A DNA stretch of 43,282 nucleotides from the NCBI GenBank assembly GCA_016871375.1, contig VFYY01000012.1, positions 1 to 43,282 on the forward strand. The letters are read 5' to 3'. The stretch is from Acidimicrobiia bacterium (GTDB taxonomy: Bacteria; Acidobacteriota; Vicinamibacteria; Vicinamibacterales; UBA2999). Each line of letters opens with the position of its first letter. Positions within the stretch are counted from its first letter, which is position 1. The translations under genes were made by a program, and so were the position numbers. The notes under the pieces were generated by a model. The model ran no database searches. It saw nothing but the letters and a program-made list of their open reading frames with translations, and was not told the origin of the DNA. This document shows positions 36,530-43,282 of the stretch, one piece after another.

Positions 36530-37506
36530 TACTGCATCTCGCTGCAGAACGGGCAGCGGCCGGCGCGGGCGGGGAGCGGCTTGCGGCAGTGCCAGCAGAA
36601 GCCGGCCTGCGGGGTCTCGCGCGCCTTGAGGCGCGACTGGATGTCGCTCGGCGACTCCTGGCCGCCGGCGGTCGCCGCGGCGACCGCGCGGCCGGCCTTT
36701 TTCGGCGCTGGCTCGCGGGCGGCGAGGATGTCGTTCAGCAGGTCCGACGCGCGCTGGTACCGCGTGGTCAGGTCGGCCTCGAGCGCCTTGAGGACGATGT
36801 CGTTGATGGCTCTCGGGATGCGGCTGTTCTTCAGGCGAGGGGAACTGATCAGCTCACCCCGCATCAGCTTTTCGATGTCGGCCGGCGCGGGGGTGTCGTA
36901 CGGCAGCGTCCCCGTCAGCATCTGGTACATCGTCACGCCGACCGAGTAGACGTCGCTGGCGAAGACCGCCTTCCCGTAGAACTGCTCGGGCGCCATGTAC
37001 GGAGGGCTGCCGATCACGGTGGTGCCGTGGGCGGCCACCTCGAGGAAGCGCGAGGTGCCGAAGTCGGTGACCTTGAGCAGGCCGGTCTCGGAGACCAGCA
37101 TGTTGCCGGGCCGCAGGTCGCGGTGCAGGATGCCCGCGCGATGCGCGTGGTCGATCGCGTTGCACATCTGGCAGGTGAAGTCGAGCGCGCGCGTGACGTC
37201 GAGCGCCCCCTCGCGCATGATGATGTGCTCGAGCGTCTCGCCCGGCACGTACTCCATCACGATGAAGAAGACGTCCTCCTGCTTCTCGGCCGTGAGCACG
37301 GTGACGATGTTCGGGTGGCTCATCGAGGCGAGGAGCCGCGGCTCCTTCAGCATCTCGCTGAAGTCGAGGTTCTGCTTGTGGGGGACCTTGAGCGCGACCT
37401 TCTTGTGGATCCAGGTGTCCTCCGCCAGGAAGACCGTGCCGAAGCCGCCACTGCCGAGAGGTGACAGAATGCGGTACTTTCCGATGGTCTGCCCACGGAA
37501 GAACAT
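36529..37506 (-). CDS. eukaryotic-type Ser/Thr protein kinase with C-terminal zinc ribbon
   Basis: 325 residues. Gly-rich loop LGSGGFGTV (18-25), Lys40 (VALKVPH), Glu56, catalytic loop HRDLRPGN (128-135) with Asp130, DFG at 148-150, and MAPEQF. In place of the usual HRDLKP Lys there is Arg132, a change also seen in some bacterial kinases. The C-terminal CWHC (304-307) and CPFC (318-321) form a four-Cys zinc ribbon; no membrane segment, so cytoplasmic. The ATG at 37506 follows a TATACT box by about 15 bases. Divergent from rsmE, with 25 bases between starts. It overlaps the downstream glycosidase gene by one base, so they are probably co-expressed. Confidence 0.92.
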   Translation of the reverse strand: MFFRGQTIGKYRILSPLGSGGFGTVFLAEDTWIHKKVALKVPHKQNLDFSEMLKEPRLLASMSHPNIVTVLTAEKQEDVFFIVMEYVPGETLEHIIMREGALDVTRALDFTCQMCNAIDHAHRAGILHRDLRPGNMLVSETGLLKVTDFGTSRFLEVAAHGTTVIGSPPYMAPEQFYGKAVFASDVYSVGVTMYQMLTGTLPYDTPAPADIEKLMRGELISSPRLKNSRIPRAINDIVLKALEADLTTRYQRASDLLNDILAAREPAPKKAGRAVAAATAGGQESPSDIQSRLKARETPQAGFCWHCRKPLPARAGRCPFCSEMQ

Positions 37507-37521
37507 GTATGCGGTGGCGAG

Positions 37522-37527
37522 AGTATA
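37522..37527 (-). promoter_or_regulatory. -10 box TATACT for the kinase-glycosidase operon
   Basis: TATACT on the minus strand lies 15 bases before the ATG at 37506, giving a leader of about 9 bases. Similar spacing is seen for marR. Confidence 0.45.
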
Positions 37528-37531
37528 GCAG

Positions 37532-38296
37532 GTGACCGCGCGATTCTTTGCGCCCGGTGCGGAGCGTTCCGGCGAGCGCGTCGCGCTGCCCGGCGAGGAG
37601 GCACAGCATCTCACGCGCGTGCTGCGGCTCGGGGCCGGCGCGTCGATCCGCGTCTTCAACGGCCGCGGCCACGAGTTCGACGCGGTCGTGGAGACAGCGG
37701 CGAAGAGCGGCGTGCAGGTTGTGATCGGTGCCGCGCGCGAGCCGGCCGCGCGCGAGCCCGGCGTCGCCGTGACGCTCGCGCAGGCGGTGCTCAAGGGCGA
37801 CAAGATGGACGACGTCGTCCGCGACGCGGTGATGATGGGCGTCGCGGCGGTGCAGCCGATCGTGACCGCTCGCAGCGACGTGACGCTGGCGTCGGTGCAG
37901 CGGGGCACGCGCGTGGAGCGGTGGGGGCGGATCGCGGTCTCGTCGGCCAAGCAGTGCGGCCGGGCGACGGTGCCCGCGATCCTGGAGCCGCGTGCGCTGG
38001 AGTCGGTGCTTGCCGCGTTGTCGTCGATGACGCTGCCGGCGCCCGGGCTGATGTTCGTCGAGCCCGGAGTCCTTCCGCCGGAAGGCGGAAGCCACAGCGC
38101 GCTCGGTGACCTGGACTCCGCGCCGCCGCGGGAGACGACGGTCATCCTCGGCCCCGAGGGCGGTTGGGAGCCCGGCGAGGTCGAGCGCGCGTCCGCTGCC
38201 TGCCGGCTGGTGACGCTCGCGGCGCCCACGCTGCGCGCCGACGCGATGGCGCTCGTCGCGCTCACCGCGCTCTTCACGCGCTGGGGCGAGCTCTGA
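37532..38296 (+). CDS. rsmE: 16S rRNA (uracil1498-N3)-methyltransferase RsmE
   Basis: 254 residues, SPOUT-class methyltransferase with a PUA-like N-terminus (RFFAPGAERSGERVALPGEEAQHLTRVLRLGAG). VTLAQAVLKGDKMDDVVRDAVMMGVAAVQPIVTARS, SSAKQCGRATVPAI and the SAM knot VILGPEGGWEPGEVERA with TLRADAMALVALTAL are family landmarks. Residues ~179-189 (GVLPPEGGSHS) before the knot are encoded by a hairpin repeat and have no family counterpart. The GTG at 37532 is close to the divergent kinase promoter. The stop is 2 bases from the likely end of a convergent, broken gene. Confidence 0.93.
   Translation: MTARFFAPGAERSGERVALPGEEAQHLTRVLRLGAGASIRVFNGRGHEFDAVVETAAKSGVQVVIGAAREPAAREPGVAVTLAQAVLKGDKMDDVVRDAVMMGVAAVQPIVTARSDVTLASVQRGTRVERWGRIAVSSAKQCGRATVPAILEPRALESVLAALSSMTLPAPGLMFVEPGVLPPEGGSHSALGDLDSAPPRETTVILGPEGGWEPGEVERASAACRLVTLAAPTLRADAMALVALTALFTRWGEL
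38067..38096 (+). repeat. CTTCCGCC hairpin inside rsmE
   Basis: Perfect 8-bp arms CTTCCGCC (38072-38079) and GGCGGAAG (38084-38091) around GGAA, with flanking GGAGTC and CCACAG. Read in frame as GVLPPEGGSHS. Confidence 0.9.
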
Positions 38297-38298
38297 GA

Positions 38299-39165
38299 TT
38301 AGGTCGCCTCGACGTCCGGCGCAGGAGATGGTGCTGGCGTCTTCTTCCTGGGCGTGAACGCCGTCGGCCGGCATCAGGCGATCGAGAATCTTCACGCCGC
38401 TCCACTGCACCGCGCAGCCAACGCCGATCGCTGTCCAGAAGTCATTCACGTTCACGGTGACCGGGAACTGCGAGGCGGCCATCTTCGACAGGAGAATCGT
38501 GCCGGTCGTGCTCAGCAGCAGCGCCCCTGCCGCACCCAGCGCCAGGCCGCCGATGGCTGCCAGCGTGGAACGAGCCGGATGTGTGCGGCCCGACCACCGC
38601 CGTATCTCCCGGATCGCGTAGGCCAGGAGTCCGCCGATCGCGGCGCCGAGCAGCAGGACCGGCACGGGCACGGCAATGGGCATCGTGGCCGTGTGCATGC
38701 TGGTGCCGTAGACGTTGGCGTCCAGCTGATACGCGCCCGTCTGCTCTTCTCGCGTCGCGGTGGTCCAGTACTTGGCCGCGGCGACGACCTCGTAGTCGCC
38801 CGGCCAGAAGAACACGAACTGCAGCTGGGACCACGCCTGTCCCAGAGGGCCGACGTTTGTCTGCGTCCCGGGCGTCCAGAGGGTGGTGTATGTCTGGCCG
38901 GGTCCAATCACGATGACGTTGTCGCGGCGGCTGTTGTTCTTGCTCTCCGTGTGCTCGGTCGGGAAAAACGCCTCGTAACTGAACATCTCCCCGCGCTGGC
39001 CCTCGAGCTCCAGCGGCAGCGACAGCGACAAGTCTGATTCCCGCAGATAGAGGGGACCGTCGGAGACGTTCCGGATGATGCCGACGATGCCCAGCCCGCC
39101 GCCGGCGACGAGGCGCGACGCAGTCGGTCTCAGTTCAATCGAGATCGGGGGGGCCGTGGACCTGG
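38299..39165 (-). pseudogene. broken membrane-protein gene (no start, 3' frameshift)
   Basis: The frame from about 39165 down reads as convincing protein: ISIELRPTASRLVAGGGLGIVGIIRNVSDGPLYLRES, FFWPGDYEVVAAAKYW, then membrane segments MPIAVPVPVLLLGAAIGGLLAYAI, IGGLALGAAGALLLSTTGTILL and VNDFWTAIGVGCAVQWSG. It has no ATG, GTG or TTG before the conserved part, and a run of seven G (39147-39153) sits at the prmA end. At 38365-38378 the frame must shift to reach a natural end, PTAFTPRKKTPAPSPAPDVEAT, whose TAA (38301-38299) lies 2 bases from the rsmE stop; without the shift the frame runs antisense through rsmE. Either a decayed gene or base errors. Function not recognised. Confidence 0.6.
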
Positions 39166-40110
39166 GCCAGAACCGGCCCGTTTGCGCACGATGTCCGCGG
39201 TACTCGTCGCCGTGACGCAGAGCCACTCGTCTTCGGCAGTCCGGCTGCGGACCTCGAAGCCGTCGTACGCGGCGAGCACATCGCGCTCCTCGTGCGTCAT
39301 GAAGCCGCTCAGCACGAGCGTGCCGTCCGGCGCAGTGACCGCCTGCAGCGCGGCGGCAGTCTGCACGAGCAGTCCGCCCGTCAGGTTCGCGATGACGACG
39401 TCGAACCGGCCGAGATTCGCCGCGCGCAGATCGACCGTCTGGAGCCGCACGTGCACGCCCTCGTTGAGCCGGACGTTCTCCGTCGCGGATTCGATCGCAT
39501 CCGGGTCGTCGTCTATGGCGACGACGGCTGCCGCCCCGAGGCGGCTGGCGGCGATGGCAAGGACGCCGGAGCCGGTGCCGACGTCGAGCACTCGCGTGCC
39601 GCGCAGGTCGAGCGCCTGCAGCGCGGCCAGGCACAGGCGCGTGGTCGCATGATGCCCGGTGCCGAAGCCCATCGAGGGCTGGATGATGATGGTGATGGGC
39701 CGACTAAAGTCGGCCCCTACTCTAGGGGCCGACTTTGTTCGGCCCGGGTCCCGATCCGTAGGGGCCGACTTTGTTCGGCTCGGGTCCCGATCCGTAGGGG
39801 CCGACTTTAGTCGGCCCGTCTCCCACGGCGGGGCGACGATGATGTGGCCGACCTGGACGGCGCGCAGGCTGGCCTGCGACCGCGCGGCCCAGTCCTCGTC
39901 GGGGACGTCGAGCGCCGTGAAGGTCAGCTCGGGAAACTGAGAGGGGAGCGCCGCCAGCGCCGCGTCGCGGTCGGCCGCCGCGTGGAAATAGACGCGCCCG
40001 GCGTCTTCGTCCACCGCCGCAACGTCGTAATCGAGAAGTGCCGCGAGAACGAGATCGGAAAGACGAGAAGCCTCGAGAGCGGGTGAAGGACGCGGAGTCT
40101 TGGCTACCAC
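39130..40110 (-). CDS. prmA: ribosomal protein L11 methyltransferase PrmA
   Basis: 326 residues. SAM motif VLDVGTGSGVLAIAASRLGA (174-193), IIIQPSMGFGTGHHATTRLCLAAL before it, VIANLTGGLL as the NPPY-like motif, and a C-terminal end TAEDEWLCVTATS. The N-terminal substrate-recognition domain is shorter than in E. coli. Residues ~98-138 (LKSAPTDRDPSRTKSAPTDRD and on to GADFSRP) are an insertion between IIVAPPWE and ITIIIQPSMGFG, encoded by four GGGCCGAC palindromes in a 36-base tandem array (39697-39820). The GTG start at 40110 lies in the first unit of a CTACCAC heptad block. The end GSGPGPRPPRSRLN is atypical and lies beside a seven-G run. Confidence 0.9.
   Translation of the reverse strand: MVAKTPRPSPALEASRLSDLVLAALLDYDVAAVDEDAGRVYFHAAADRDAALAALPSQFPELTFTALDVPDEDWAARSQASLRAVQVGHIIVAPPWETGRLKSAPTDRDPSRTKSAPTDRDPGRTKSAPRVGADFSRPITIIIQPSMGFGTGHHATTRLCLAALQALDLRGTRVLDVGTGSGVLAIAASRLGAAAVVAIDDDPDAIESATENVRLNEGVHVRLQTVDLRAANLGRFDVVIANLTGGLLVQTAAALQAVTAPDGTLVLSGFMTHEERDVLAAYDGFEVRSRTAEDEWLCVTATSTADIVRKRAGSGPGPRPPRSRLN
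39697..39820 (-). repeat. four palindromes, 36-bp tandem array inside prmA
   Basis: GGGCCGACT-type hairpins at 39697-39716, 39726-39745, 39762-39780 (imperfect) and 39798-39817. Units 39725-39760 and 39761-39796 are near-identical 36-base direct repeats (one or two differences), each a hairpin plus a GGGTCCCGATCCGTA linker; a third begins at 39797. 36 is a multiple of three, so copy number can change without breaking the frame. The encoded peptide unit is SAPTDRDP(S/G)RTK. Confidence 0.93.
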
Positions 40111-40159
40111 CTGCGACCTACCACCTACGACCTACCACCTACCACCTACGACCTACGAC
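40104..40159 (+). repeat. eight tandem heptads CTAC(C/G)AC
   Basis: CTACCAC, CTGCGAC, CTACCAC, CTACGAC, CTACCAC twice, CTACGAC twice. It fills the dnaJ-prmA gap. On the minus strand the next unit's TAG is the dnaJ stop and the last unit's GTG is the prmA start. The GGTGG/TAGGT units are the only possible ribosome site for prmA. Confidence 0.93.
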
Positions 40160-41305
40160 CTAGCCGAAGATGTCTTTGACCCGCCCGAAAATCCCCTTGT
40201 CGTCCTGCGCGGCCTCGGTCGGCTCGAACTTCTCCTTGGGCAGCGACGAGGCGAGCTGCTCGAGCAGCTTCTTCTGCTCCTTCGTCAGCTTCTTCGGCGT
40301 GACCACCTTGACCGTGATGTTGAGATCGCCGTGGCCGCGGCCGGAGACGTCGGGCATGCCGCGGCCGCGCAGGCGGAACGTCGTGCCCGTCTCCGTGCTT
40401 TCCGGCACCGCGAACGGCTCCTCGCCGTCCAGCGTCGGGATGGCAATCGTGCCGCCGAGCGCGAGCGTGGTGAAGTTCACCGGAATCTCGGCGTAGAGGT
40501 CGTTGCCGTCGCGCTGGAAGAACTTGTGCTCCTGGACGTGGATGACCACGTAGAGGTCGCCCGGCGGTCCGCCGCCCGACCCGGATTCGCCTTCGCCGGA
40601 GAGCCGCATCCGCTGTCCGGTCGCGATGCCGGCCGGGATGCGGACCGTCAGCTTCTTTTCCTTCTGGACGCGGCCCGCGCCGCGGCACGTCTGGCAGGGC
40701 TTCGTGATGAGCTGGCCGGTTCCGCGGCAATGGCCGCAGGTCCGCGCCACCGTGAAGAACCCCTGCTGATACCGGAGCTGCCCGCGTCCCTGGCACTGCG
40801 GGCACGTGGTCGGCTTCGACCCGGGCGCCGAGCCGCTGCCGTGGCAGGCCTCGCACGTCTCCTGCCGCGGGATCTGGATCGCCGTCTCGGAGCCCTTCGC
40901 CGACTCCTCGAACGAGATCTCGAGGTCGTAGCGCAGGTCCGCGCCGCGCGCGGGGCCGCCGCGGCGGCGGGCGCCCGCCGCGCCGAGCACGTCGCCGAAG
41001 CCGAAGATGTCGCCGAGGCCGCCGAGGATGTCCTCGAAGCCGGTGAAGACCGTCGGATCGAAGCCGCCGGTCGCGGCGCCGCCCAGGCCGGCGTGGCCGA
41101 AGCGGTCGTACATGTGCCGCTTGTCGGAGTCGGCGAGCACGGAGTACGCCTCCGCCGCCTCCTTGAACTTGTCCTCGGCCTCCTTGCTTCCGGGGTTGCG
41201 GTCGGGATGGAACTTGAGCGCCAGCTTGCGGTACGCGCTCTTGATGTCCTGTTCGCCGGCGTTGCGCGGGACGCCCAGGACCTCGTAGTAGTCGCGCTTA
41301 CTCAC
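40160..41305 (-). CDS. dnaJ: chaperone DnaJ
   Basis: 381 residues, type I Hsp40 that stimulates DnaK. J-domain with HPD ([20 protein letters not shown]), Gly/Phe-rich linker ([14 protein letters not shown]), four CxxCxGxG zinc repeats ([32 protein letters not shown]), and the substrate-binding C-terminal domain ([38 protein letters not shown]). GTG 41305 gives [12 protein letters not shown], the family start; a TTG 9 bases upstream is less likely. It overlaps grpE by 8 bases. The stop codon is the first triplet of a heptad repeat block. dnaK is not in the window. Confidence 0.95.
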   Translation of the reverse strand: MSKRDYYEVLGVPRNAGEQDIKSAYRKLALKFHPDRNPGSKEAEDKFKEAAEAYSVLADSDKRHMYDRFGHAGLGGAATGGFDPTVFTGFEDILGGLGDIFGFGDVLGAAGARRRGGPARGADLRYDLEISFEESAKGSETAIQIPRQETCEACHGSGSAPGSKPTTCPQCQGRGQLRYQQGFFTVARTCGHCRGTGQLITKPCQTCRGAGRVQKEKKLTVRIPAGIATGQRMRLSGEGESGSGGGPPGDLYVVIHVQEHKFFQRDGNDLYAEIPVNFTTLALGGTIAIPTLDGEEPFAVPESTETGTTFRLRGRGMPDVSGRGHGDLNITVKVVTPKKLTKEQKKLLEQLASSLPKEKFEPTEAAQDDKGIFGRVKDIFG

Positions 41306-41825
41306 GCCGGGCAACTTTCACCATCGCCGGACGCAGCAGGCGGTCGCCGAGCATGTAGCCGCGGCGCAGTTCTTCCATCACCTCGCCGTCGCGGTGGTCG
41401 CGGCTGACTTCCTGGACGACGGCCTGGTGAACGTTGGGGTCGAAGTCGGCGCCGACCGTCTCGATCGGCTTCACGCCGCGCTTGCGCAGCAGGTCGGTCG
41501 TCTGCTTGTGAATGAGCTCCACGCCCTTGCGGTGCGCGTCCACGTCCTCGCCGGCGGGCGCCTGCAGCGCGCGATCGAGGTTGTCCATGAGGGGCAGGAG
41601 ATCTTCGAGCGCGTCGGCGACGGCGGCGTCGGCCTGATCGCGGCGCTCGCGGTCGATCCGCTTGCGGTAGTTGTCGAACTCGGCCGCGGTCCGCAGCAGC
41701 CGGTCCTGCAGCGCGTCCTTCTCGCGGCGCAACGCCTCGAGCGCGGCGGTGGCGCCTTGCGCGTCGGGGGACTGCGTCGCGGCAGGGGTCTCCTGCGTGT
41801 CGTTGTCGTCGAACTGATCGGCCAT
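41298..41825 (-). CDS. grpE: nucleotide exchange factor GrpE
   Basis: 175 residues. Acidic disordered N-terminus, long coiled-coil ([34 protein letters not shown]), four-helix dimer region [17 protein letters not shown], and the beta domain [49 protein letters not shown]. It releases ADP from DnaK. ATG 41825 follows hrcA by 9 bases. Part of hrcA-grpE-dnaJ, a standard heat-shock unit. Confidence 0.96.
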   Translation of the reverse strand: MADQFDDNDTQETPAATQSPDAQGATAALEALRREKDALQDRLLRTAAEFDNYRKRIDRERRDQADAAVADALEDLLPLMDNLDRALQAPAGEDVDAHRKGVELIHKQTTDLLRKRGVKPIETVGADFDPNVHQAVVQEVSRDHRDGEVMEELRRGYMLGDRLLRPAMVKVARRE

Positions 41826-41834
41826 GGAGAATTC

Positions 41835-42884
41835 TTAATTCGCGTCCCGGAGCACGCGCGAGACGGCCTCGGTCGTGCCGTCCACCAGCGCGATGGCGCG
41901 CGAGTAGTGCATGCGCAGCGGTCCAATCACGCCGACCGTCCGGATCGTGTCGCCGTCGGTCGCCGTGGAGGCAATCAGGCTGAACGGGCGCAGGTCGGGC
42001 GCCGCGTGCTCGGCGCCGATGACGACCGTCAGGCCCGGGCCGTCGATGTACTGGTCCAGCAGGTAGACCATGCGTTCTTTTTCTTCCATCATCTCGAGCA
42101 GCGCGCGAAGCGTTGCCACCGAGATCGCCGGCTGCGCGGCCTCCGCCAGCAGCGACGCGGCGCCTTCGACGTGCAGCGTCGAGTTGGTCGGCAGCGGCTC
42201 CAGCGTGGATTGCGCCAGGCGCAGCGCACGTGTCAGAAGTTGATCGTACAGCGTCCGCTCCTGCTGCAGCCGCGCGGCGACGGCGTCGCGCACCTGGTGC
42301 AGCGGCAGGCCCGCAAACTCGGTGTTGAGGTAGTTGGCGGCCTGCACCAGCTCGTCGGAGCGCACGATCTCGCCGGCATCGACGGCTTTCTGCGTCAGCT
42401 GGTTGCCCCGCGACATCACCACGACGAGCACGCGGGAGCCGCCGAGCGCCACGAACTCGATGCGCTGCAGGACGGCGCCGTGGCTGACGACGAGCGCGAA
42501 GCTCACCTGGCGGGCCGCGCGGGAGACGAGGTGCGATGCGCTGGCCAGGAGGTCGCTGACAAACGGCGAGCGCTCGACCTGGCGGCGGAGCTGGGTTTCA
42601 ACGGTCAGCGGTGGACGGGCGCGCTTGCGTCCTTCGAGCAGCGCGTCCACGAACACGCGATAGCCGCGGTCGGTCGGCACGCGGCCCGCCGAGGTGTGCG
42701 GCTGGTGAACGTAGCCCTGGTCCTCGAGCTGGGCGAGGACGTTGCGGATGGTCGCCGACGACACACCCAGGCCGCTGCGGCGCGCGAGCACCTGCGACGG
42801 CACGGGCTCGCCGGTCTCCACGTACTCGCGAACGAGCGTCGCCAGCAGGCGGCGCGACCGTGCTGAAAGGTCGTAGGAACCCAT
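41835..42884 (-). CDS. hrcA: heat-inducible transcription repressor HrcA
   Basis: 349 residues. N-terminal winged helix (LVREYVETGEPVPSQVLARRSGLGVSSATIRNVLAQLEDQGYVHQPHTSAGRVPTDRGYRVFVD) is the HrcA signature, followed by the GAF-like domain (SHLVSRAARQVSFALVVS, LQRIEFVALGGSRVLVVVMSRG) and the C-terminal IGAEHAAPDLRPFSLIASTATDGDTIRTVGVIGPLRMHYSRAIALVDGTTEAVSRVLRD. HrcA binds CIRCE elements and is activated by GroE. I find no TTAGCACTC / GAGTGCTAA element upstream; its targets may be elsewhere. ATG 42884; TATAAT lies ~29 bases upstream. Confidence 0.95.
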   Translation of the reverse strand: MGSYDLSARSRRLLATLVREYVETGEPVPSQVLARRSGLGVSSATIRNVLAQLEDQGYVHQPHTSAGRVPTDRGYRVFVDALLEGRKRARPPLTVETQLRRQVERSPFVSDLLASASHLVSRAARQVSFALVVSHGAVLQRIEFVALGGSRVLVVVMSRGNQLTQKAVDAGEIVRSDELVQAANYLNTEFAGLPLHQVRDAVAARLQQERTLYDQLLTRALRLAQSTLEPLPTNSTLHVEGAASLLAEAAQPAISVATLRALLEMMEEKERMVYLLDQYIDGPGLTVVIGAEHAAPDLRPFSLIASTATDGDTIRTVGVIGPLRMHYSRAIALVDGTTEAVSRVLRDAN

Positions 42885-42905
42885 TGCGTGTCAGTTGCTT
42901 AGAGG

Positions 42906-43282
42906 CTACTCGATTATAAAGGGCACCTCGTAGAAATACACGCCGCCCGCCGCCGTCAGCGCCGGTGGCCTGTCGAGCCACGAGATGTCGGCCACGTCGC
43001 GGTAGCGCGCCTTGAACGGCTCGCGTTCCGCCTCGTCCAGCACCGCGAACACCGGGCGGCCCTTCGCCCGCAGAAAGCTCAGCGCTTCCGCGTAGACGTC
43101 CGGCGCCAGCCACTCGATGCGCAGCGTGTCACGGTGCGCGTAATAACGCAGGCTGCCGCTGTGCTGGTTCGCCAGGATGACCGCGTTCTCCGGCAGCGCG
43201 GCCGCGAACCGCGCCGCCGCAAGATAGCGGGCTTCCTCCTTCTGGACGGAGAATGCGCCGCGCGCCTGCCAGCCGCCCCACG
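42906..43282 (-). CDS. C-terminal part of a membrane glycosyltransferase-like protein, 5' end outside window
   Basis: The frame is open to the window edge, so no start is visible. The ~124 residues end at TAG 42908-42906 and read WGGWQARGAFSVQKEEARY, FAAALPENAVILANQHSGSLRYYAHRDTL, PDVYAEALSFLRAKGRPVFAVLDEAEREPFKARY, PPALTAAGGVYFYEVPF. The pattern (PENAVILA.QHSGSLRYYA, then a loop and a WL/YFYEV end) is that of the soluble C-terminal domain of multi-spanning GT-C or ArnT/PMT-like glycosyltransferases and related bacterial membrane proteins. The assignment is tentative, because the catalytic membrane part lies outside. hrcA follows after 21 bases. Confidence 0.6.
   Translation of the reverse strand, partial: WGGWQARGAFSVQKEEARYLAAARFAAALPENAVILANQHSGSLRYYAHRDTLRIEWLAPDVYAEALSFLRAKGRPVFAVLDEAEREPFKARYRDVADISWLDRPPALTAAGGVYFYEVPFIIE
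42913..42918 (-). promoter_or_regulatory. -10 box TATAAT upstream of hrcA
   Basis: TATAAT on the minus strand overlaps the last codons of the upstream gene, with a predicted start near 42906 and a leader of about 22 bases before the hrcA ATG. The -35 is weak. Confidence 0.45.

Noticed and set aside
37524-37531. TATAGC as a leaderless promoter for rsmE
   Set aside because: It is only 2 bases from the GTG start, too close for the start site to precede the codon; the reverse strand reads TATACT for the kinase instead.
39697-39820. 36-base repeats in prmA resembling a CRISPR array
   Set aside because: The units are contiguous with no unique spacers, the palindromes lie within the unit, the frame of prmA runs through, and no cas gene is present.

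Overview
The window is a gene-dense, high-GC bacterial chromosome segment. It has no rRNA, tRNA, CRISPR array, transposase or phage gene that I can see, and no gene-free stretch longer than about 300 bases. GTG and TTG starts are frequent and many genes overlap by 1-20 bases. The gene content (an Oar-like TonB-dependent receptor with an N-terminal carboxypeptidase-regulatory domain, eukaryotic-type Ser/Thr kinase, PilT, LptE, Hfq, SEC-C/membrane protein, DUF374 acyltransferase) and the kinds of short repeats point to an Acidobacteriota genome, most likely Vicinamibacteria. That placement is inference from style and family content, not from a marker-gene search.

Layout. 1-5318: end of a TonB-type protein, a heme-binding GlcG-like secreted protein (minus), a dienelactone hydrolase, then miaA-hfq-deoB-dgt. 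5325-10385: a fatty acid/ribosome cluster yceD-rpmF-plsX-fabD-fabG-acpP-fabF (no fabH) that opens with a leaderless-looking promoter. 10382-14643: etfB-etfA-ETF:quinone oxidoreductase and a DUF374 acyltransferase, a module that feeds electrons from acyl-CoA oxidation to quinone and sits directly behind the synthesis genes. 14710-18615: small accessory genes (SEC-C protein, MarR/VOC divergent pair, secreted metallo-beta-lactamase, DUF456 protein, histone-deacetylase-like protein). 18624-22951: leuS-lptE-holA facing rpsT. 22956-29333 (minus): NTF2-like protein, lytic transglycosylase, SMP-30-like lipoprotein, alaS, recX. 29387-37506 (minus): TonB-dependent receptor, pilT, branched-chain aminotransferase, a GH51-like glycosidase and a kinase. 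37532-43282: rsmE, a broken membrane-protein gene, prmA, dnaJ, grpE, hrcA and the end of a membrane glycosyltransferase-like gene.

The most unusual property is the density and placement of short structured repeats. I count about a dozen sequence families: perfect hairpins (GACGCATGCGTC core, GGCGGGCC, GGGCCGAC, GGAACG, CTTCCGCC, GGGGTCTGACCCC, GCCCTCC) and tandem 7- or 9-base units (GATTTGT, CTACCAC, GGAACCG, TCACTCGCC). They fill intergenic spacers up to the stop or start codon. They supply stop codons (marR, DUF456, metallo-beta-lactamase, dnaJ) and probably starts (DUF374 acyltransferase, prmA). At least six housekeeping genes (plsX, etfB, ETF-QO, leuS, rsmE, prmA) carry one in frame inside the reading frame, adding about 7-41 residues at surface-loop positions. 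This resembles the Rickettsia palindromic elements and the heptanucleotide repeats of cyanobacteria, but with many families in one genome.

A second signal is alaS: its first ~230 codons have native composition, while the remaining ~2.5 kb is visibly AT-richer and carries an unrecognised ~145-residue C-terminal extension, as if a foreign 3' part had been recombined in. A third is a repeated promoter arrangement in which the -10 box lies 6-7 bases before the start codon (yceD, leuS, rpsT), implying leaderless mRNAs for translation-related genes.
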